From Flavobacterium saccharophilum (lineage in GTDB: Bacteria > Bacteroidota > Bacteroidia > Flavobacteriales > Flavobacteriaceae), in assembly GCF_900142735.1 (NCBI RefSeq), contig NZ_FRBY01000002.1:1-64000 (forward strand): a DNA stretch of 64,000 nucleotides, read 5' to 3'. The position numbers and the translations under genes were made by a program. The notes beneath the pieces were generated by a model. That model had not been told where the DNA came from. It saw only the letters and a program-made list of their open reading frames with translations, and searched no databases. Positions within the stretch are counted from its first letter, which is position 1, and each line of letters starts with the position of its first letter. Shown piece after piece: positions 60,345 to 64,000 of this stretch.

Positions 60345-60384
60345 GTAAAAACCCGTTACTTAACTAATTATAAGTAACGGGTTT
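60345..60384 (-). terminator. Terminator of the GH28 gene
   Basis: AAACCCGTTACTTA and TAAGTAACGGGTTT form a perfect 14-bp stem with an eight-base loop, followed on the minus strand by TTTACTTTG. It lies 20 bp past the stop. Confidence 0.8.
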
Positions 60385-60403
60385 ATCCTGAATTTTAGTG
60401 TAT

Positions 60404-62092
60404 TTATAGTTTTACTGCGCCTTTTGAAACACTTTCACTAATTGTAGTTTTGGTAGTATAATCTGTTTTTTTAGTAGAAATTAATTCAATTTTTTCACTG
60501 GCAGAACCATCAATTGTAACCGCTTTTGAAGAAGTGGAGTTGAATTCAACATCTTTTAAAACTATATTTTTACCGTTGTAAATTTCAAATATTGACGGGC
60601 TTTGGATATCTAATTTGGCGTTGGTGATTTTAATTCCGGTTGCATCAATTATAGAAATACCTTTTTCAGCTGAAATAATCAAATTAGAAAGCTCGATATT
60701 TTGAAGATTCATTTCAGGCAAACCTTGTAAAAATACAGCTTGTTGCGCTCCTTTAATCGTAATGTTTTTGATTGAAATGTTTTTAAACTGAGGTGTTTCC
60801 TCGTTTACCGGAACAACTTTAGTATTGATTTTAGTTCCGCCTTCTGCCAATGTTTCGGCAATAGATTTTCCTCCATAATAAAGATCAAACGAAATAGCTT
60901 GTGATGGAATATCAGTCATATAAATATCAGAAATAAAGATGTTTTCAACGATTCCGCCGCGTCCGCGAGTACTTTTAAAGCGAAGTCCAACATCTGTTCC
61001 CATAAAAGTACAGTTTGAAACATGAAGGTTTTTTACGCCTCCAGACATTTCACTTCCTACGGTTACGCCGCCATGGCCGTGATATACAATATTGTTTTTA
61101 ACGATAATATTTTCGCACGGAATACCTCTTTCACGACCATCTTTGTCTTTTCCTGATTTAATGCAAATTGCATCATCACCAACATCAAAACTCGAGTTTT
61201 CTATCAATACATTTTTGCATGATTCTATGTCAATACCATCTCCGTTTTGAGAATACCACGGATTTCTAACGGTTATATTGCGAACTATTAAATCTTCAAT
61301 CATAAGCGGGTGAATGTTCCATGCCGGTGAATTTTGAAAAACCGGTCCATCAAAAAGAACTTTTTTACTGTTTTGAATGCTCACCAATACAGGACGAAGA
61401 AAATCATGAATAGGCTCAAAGTCTTCTTTTGTTTTTAAATCAAGACGCACATTTTGATCTGCTCCAACGGCAGCTTTCTTAAAATTTTCAGACGGATACC
61501 AGGTATCTTTTTTTTCATTCAGAACTCCACCAGATGCAACAAGTTCTTTCCATTGACTCTCAGTTAATTTATTCTTTTTAACTTGTCTCCAGGCATCTCC
61601 AGAGCCATCCCAGACACCATTTCCGGTAAAAGCAACATTCTCAAGATTTTTACCATAAATAGGAGAGATGCAACGCCACGTATTAAGACCTTCAAAGCTG
61701 GTCTGAATGAGGGGGTATAAATTTTTATCGCTTGAAAATTTTATCAATGCACCTGTTTCAGCATGTAATTCTATATTGCTCTTTAATATAATTGGTCCAG
61801 TAAGCCAGATTCCGGGAGGAATAATTATTTTTCCACCTCCTTTTTTTGAAACGGCATCTATGGCGTCGGCGAAAGCCTTGGTATTTAAAACAGAGCCTCC
61901 GTTGACAGCTCCAAAATCTTTTAAGTTTACTGTATTGTTTGGAATCGTAGGCTCCTGAATTTTAGGCATTTTAAATTCAATATTCTCATAGGAATCATAA
62001 GACTTTGAATTTTGGGCATTTGTATAATTAGACCAACTTGAAAATAGGGCCGCCAGTGCAAAAGCGAATAAATTAATTGATTTAGTTTTCAT
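60404..62092 (-). CDS. Glycoside hydrolase family 28 (polygalacturonase-type)
   Basis: A 562-aa secreted protein (signal peptide MKTKSINLFAFALAALFSSW). The parallel beta-helix carries the GH28 motifs: NGDGIDIESC, GDDAICIKSG with the paired catalytic aspartates, GHGGVTVGSEMSGG with the conserved His, and RFKSTRGRGG (RxK type). NLKDFGAVNGGSVLNTKAFA near the N-terminus is also family-typical. It probably removes galacturonic acid or a related unit from pectin; exo action is possible, since the protein is long. A LacI-family operator at its promoter suggests sugar induction. Confidence 0.9.
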   Translation of the reverse strand: MKTKSINLFAFALAALFSSWSNYTNAQNSKSYDSYENIEFKMPKIQEPTIPNNTVNLKDFGAVNGGSVLNTKAFADAIDAVSKKGGGKIIIPPGIWLTGPIILKSNIELHAETGALIKFSSDKNLYPLIQTSFEGLNTWRCISPIYGKNLENVAFTGNGVWDGSGDAWRQVKKNKLTESQWKELVASGGVLNEKKDTWYPSENFKKAAVGADQNVRLDLKTKEDFEPIHDFLRPVLVSIQNSKKVLFDGPVFQNSPAWNIHPLMIEDLIVRNITVRNPWYSQNGDGIDIESCKNVLIENSSFDVGDDAICIKSGKDKDGRERGIPCENIIVKNNIVYHGHGGVTVGSEMSGGVKNLHVSNCTFMGTDVGLRFKSTRGRGGIVENIFISDIYMTDIPSQAISFDLYYGGKSIAETLAEGGTKINTKVVPVNEETPQFKNISIKNITIKGAQQAVFLQGLPEMNLQNIELSNLIISAEKGISIIDATGIKITNAKLDIQSPSIFEIYNGKNIVLKDVEFNSTSSKAVTIDGSASEKIELISTKKTDYTTKTTISESVSKGAVKL

Positions 62093-62200
62093 GCTTTTAA
62101 TTATATGAAGTTTGGTTTGTTAGCTGCTACAATTCTTATAAATGAGTTTTTTTATTAGTTGAAATTTAAAAAATACTTTCATTAATAAAAAAACCAATAA

Positions 62201-62222
62201 TGTAATCGATTACACAAATCTA
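62201..62222 (-). promoter_or_regulatory. LacI-family operator and -7 box of the GH28 gene
   Basis: TGTAATCGATTACA (62201-62214) is a perfect 14-bp dyad with the central CG typical of LacI/GalR sites. TAGATTTG on the minus strand (62222-62215), a TAnnTTTG match, touches it, so the transcription start would fall inside the operator. No -33 TTG lies at the usual distance. The rest of the 302-bp gap (62093-62394) holds about 110 bp of AT-rich leader and the promoter of the next gene. Confidence 0.6.
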
Positions 62223-62334
62223 ATAAAAAATATTAAGTATTAAGTAAAAAATTTAACTCAATTATATGACGATTGTTAATGAAACTTAAAAGTAAAACTA
62301 GTCTTTTTTGGTTTTTATTAACAAAAGACAAATA

Positions 62335-62363
62335 TTGGAACTCAACATTTTTAAGTACTTTTG
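62335..62363 (+). promoter_or_regulatory. Promoter of the cytochrome c biogenesis gene
   Basis: TTG at 62335-62337 lies 18 bases before TACTTTTG (62356-62363), an exact fit to TTG-N17-23-TAnnTTTG. The ATG at 62395 is about 25 nt beyond the expected start. Confidence 0.6.
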
Positions 62364-62394
62364 TGGCACTTTTATACAATGTAATTCCTCAGAA

Positions 62395-64000
62395 ATGGAT
62401 AAAAAAATATTCTCTTTTTTGTTTTCTACACGATTAATGGCCGTTCTTTTTTTAACATTTGCAATCGCAATGGGTGTTGGAACTTTTATCGAAAGTAAGT
62501 ACAATACTGACACAGCCAGAATTTTAATTTACAATACATGGTGGTTCGAGGCTATAATGGTCTTCTTTATGATCAACTTCTTCGGAAACATCAAACGTTA
62601 TCAACTATTAAAAAAGGAAAAATGGGCAACTTTATTGCTGCACGTTGCCTTTATATTTATTCTTTTAGGAGCTTTTATTACACGTTATATTAGTTATGAA
62701 GGTGTAATGCCAATTCGCGAAGGGGCAGCTGAAAACCAGATCCTTTCTGAAAAAACATTCTTAACTGTTTTTGCAGATGGAGAATATAAAGGAGAAATGA
62801 AACGCAGAGTTTTTGAAAAAAATCTACTGTTATCTCCCGTGACAAATAATGATTTTAGCCTTTCTGGTAAATTTGACGAAACACCTTTTGAAGTTTCCTA
62901 TTCAAATTACATTTTGGGAGCTAAAGAAATGGTTAAACAGAATCCTAACGGTACTTTATATCTTAAACTGGTTGAAGCAGGAGAAGGCGGGCGTGAAGAA
63001 CATTTCTTAAAAGAAGGAGAGGTTCAAAATATTCACAATGTATTATTTGCTTTGAATAAGCAGACCGATGGAGCAATTAATATTAATACTACAGGGGAAA
63101 AATATACAATTCAGACACCATTCGAAGGTGAATTTATGCGAATGGCTGATAAATTTAAAGGAAGTGTAACAAAAGATAATGTGCAGCCTTTAATGATGCG
63201 TTCTCTATACAGTATTGGCGATATCAGAATTGTTTTCCCTGATCCGGCTGTTAAAGGAGTTATAGCTTATGAATCAAATAATGATTTTAAAGCAAAAAAC
63301 CATAACGATGCTTTAATTGTAAAATTAAAAGCAGACGGGCAGGAAAAAGAAATTACACTTTTGGGATCTAAAGGTAAAATTGGGGAACCAAAATCAGTTA
63401 AAATTGGTAAGATCGACTACACTTTATTCTATGGAAGTAAGGCATATATTACACCTTTCAAAATTAAACTGAATGATTTTATTGCTACAAAATATCCAGG
63501 GACAGAAAAAAGTTATTCTGCTTTTGAAAGTAAAGTAACCGTTCAGGATTCATCTGAAACTTTTGACGCCAGAATTTATATGAATCATGTATTAGATCAT
63601 AAAGGATATCGTTTTTTTCAATCAGGATTTGATCCGGATGAGAAAGGAACAATTTTATCTGTAAATCATGATTTTTGGGGAACTTCAATTACCTACTTAG
63701 GCTATTTTATGTTATTCTTCGGTTTAATGGCAATTATGTTTACCAAAGGTTCTCGCTTTACAGATTTAAAAAGAAAACTGGAGAAAGTAAAAGAGAAAAA
63801 AGAGAAGCTAATTACTATTTTGGTTTTAATGATTGGTTTAAGTGGTTTTGCTCAGGCTCCACATGTTCACACACCAGGTCATGATCATAATCATTCAGCA
63901 GATCCAAATGACCATGCCAATCACGTTACAGCGGCACCAAGTCAGAGACAATTAGACTCTTTATTGTCAATCTACAAAGCTCCGGAAGCTCATGCTGCCA
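62395..64000 (+). CDS. ResB/CcsA-type cytochrome c biogenesis protein (partial)
   Basis: The frame is open for 535 codons to the window edge. The protein begins MDKKIFSFLFSTRLMAVLFL with helices at about 10-28, 45-62 and 75-95, typical of ResB. A large extracytoplasmic beta-rich region follows (about 96-425), then another helix (about 428-447; TSITYLGYFMLFFGLMAIMF). A further hydrophobic segment (about 465-480) and a His-rich stretch (HVHTPGHDHNHS) follow near the cut. In Bacteroidota ResB is often fused to CcsA, the haem-handling part, which would continue beyond 64000. System II cytochrome c maturation attaches haem to apocytochromes in the periplasm. Confidence 0.85.
   Translation, partial: MDKKIFSFLFSTRLMAVLFLTFAIAMGVGTFIESKYNTDTARILIYNTWWFEAIMVFFMINFFGNIKRYQLLKKEKWATLLLHVAFIFILLGAFITRYISYEGVMPIREGAAENQILSEKTFLTVFADGEYKGEMKRRVFEKNLLLSPVTNNDFSLSGKFDETPFEVSYSNYILGAKEMVKQNPNGTLYLKLVEAGEGGREEHFLKEGEVQNIHNVLFALNKQTDGAININTTGEKYTIQTPFEGEFMRMADKFKGSVTKDNVQPLMMRSLYSIGDIRIVFPDPAVKGVIAYESNNDFKAKNHNDALIVKLKADGQEKEITLLGSKGKIGEPKSVKIGKIDYTLFYGSKAYITPFKIKLNDFIATKYPGTEKSYSAFESKVTVQDSSETFDARIYMNHVLDHKGYRFFQSGFDPDEKGTILSVNHDFWGTSITYLGYFMLFFGLMAIMFTKGSRFTDLKRKLEKVKEKKEKLITILVLMIGLSGFAQAPHVHTPGHDHNHSADPNDHANHVTAAPSQRQLDSLLSIYKAPEAHAA

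Noticed and set aside
1..64000. tRNA genes, insertion sequences, prophage genes, CRISPR arrays or known riboswitches
   Set aside because: None could be recognised by eye. A tRNA or riboswitch covariance search was not possible, so small or divergent RNAs may have been missed.

Overview
The window is AT-rich chromosomal DNA that reads as a member of Flavobacteriaceae, most likely Flavobacterium. The evidence is the type IX secretion gene porQ next to lon and cmk, many Bacteroidota-specific families (DUF2911, DUF1569, DUF2520, GIN-domain, BlaI/M56 pairs), several promoters fitting the Bacteroidota pattern TTG-N17-23-TAnnTTTG, and typical flavobacterial intergenic repeats. The genus is inferred from gene content and style; no marker could be searched.

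Layout. 1-640: the 3' end of a 5S rRNA with its terminator, then a repeat-rich non-coding stretch. 645-3123: small stand-alone genes (DUF1569, NTF2-like, endonuclease III-like glycosylase, alpha/beta hydrolase). 3224-10464: a glycogen/alpha-glucan block, glgA-glgC-glgB followed by a GH31 alpha-glucosidase. 10554-12857: an M48 lipoprotein protease and a UMF1-type MFS transporter. 12886-18941 (minus strand): an ECF sigma factor, a possible 26-aa peptide, an anti-sigma-like membrane protein, two secreted adhesin-like beta-solenoid proteins and two serine hydrolases, probably one envelope regulon. 19215-26396: lon, porQ, two tandem YkuD_2 L,D-transpeptidase-like genes, cmk and a nucleoside-permease-like transporter. 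26457-27193: a HigB/HigA-type toxin-antitoxin pair behind a 48-bp perfect palindrome. 27610-29391: rpsA with a structured leader. 29513-32535: two ExbD-like proteins lacking the usual membrane aspartate, a fasciclin protein, an EamA transporter and a conserved 46-aa protein. 32619-38250 (minus): two consecutive BlaI-M56 (BlaR1-like) modules followed by a TPR-tailed serine hydrolase, with phased AACTA/TAGTT operator half-sites in the promoter. 38415-46552: a mixed housekeeping/accessory region (MFS, DUF1684, TatD, TcdA, HAD, DUF2911, TetR with its operator, DUF1348, small membrane proteins). 46564-50943 (minus): PIG-L deacetylase, an overlooked 35-aa membrane protein and a sodium:solute symporter. 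51145-55534: secreted or surface proteins and an outer-membrane barrel. 55606-60247 (minus): AI-2E transporter, mini-MscS, maf, UbiA, KdsC-type phosphatase, DUF2520. 60404-62092: a GH28 pectinase-type enzyme with a LacI-family operator. 62395-64000: start of a ResB/CcsA-type cytochrome c biogenesis gene cut by the window edge.

No prophage, insertion sequence, CRISPR array or tRNA was recognised. The most unusual items are the duplicated BlaI-M56 operon with its phased operators, two ExbD-like proteins without the proton-path aspartate, short-period (7- and 8-bp) degenerate repeat arrays confined to intergenic DNA, a possible pseudoknot in the rpsA leader, and two or three small proteins that gene callers may miss. 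Promoters, operators and RNA structures were read by eye and none has been tested computationally.
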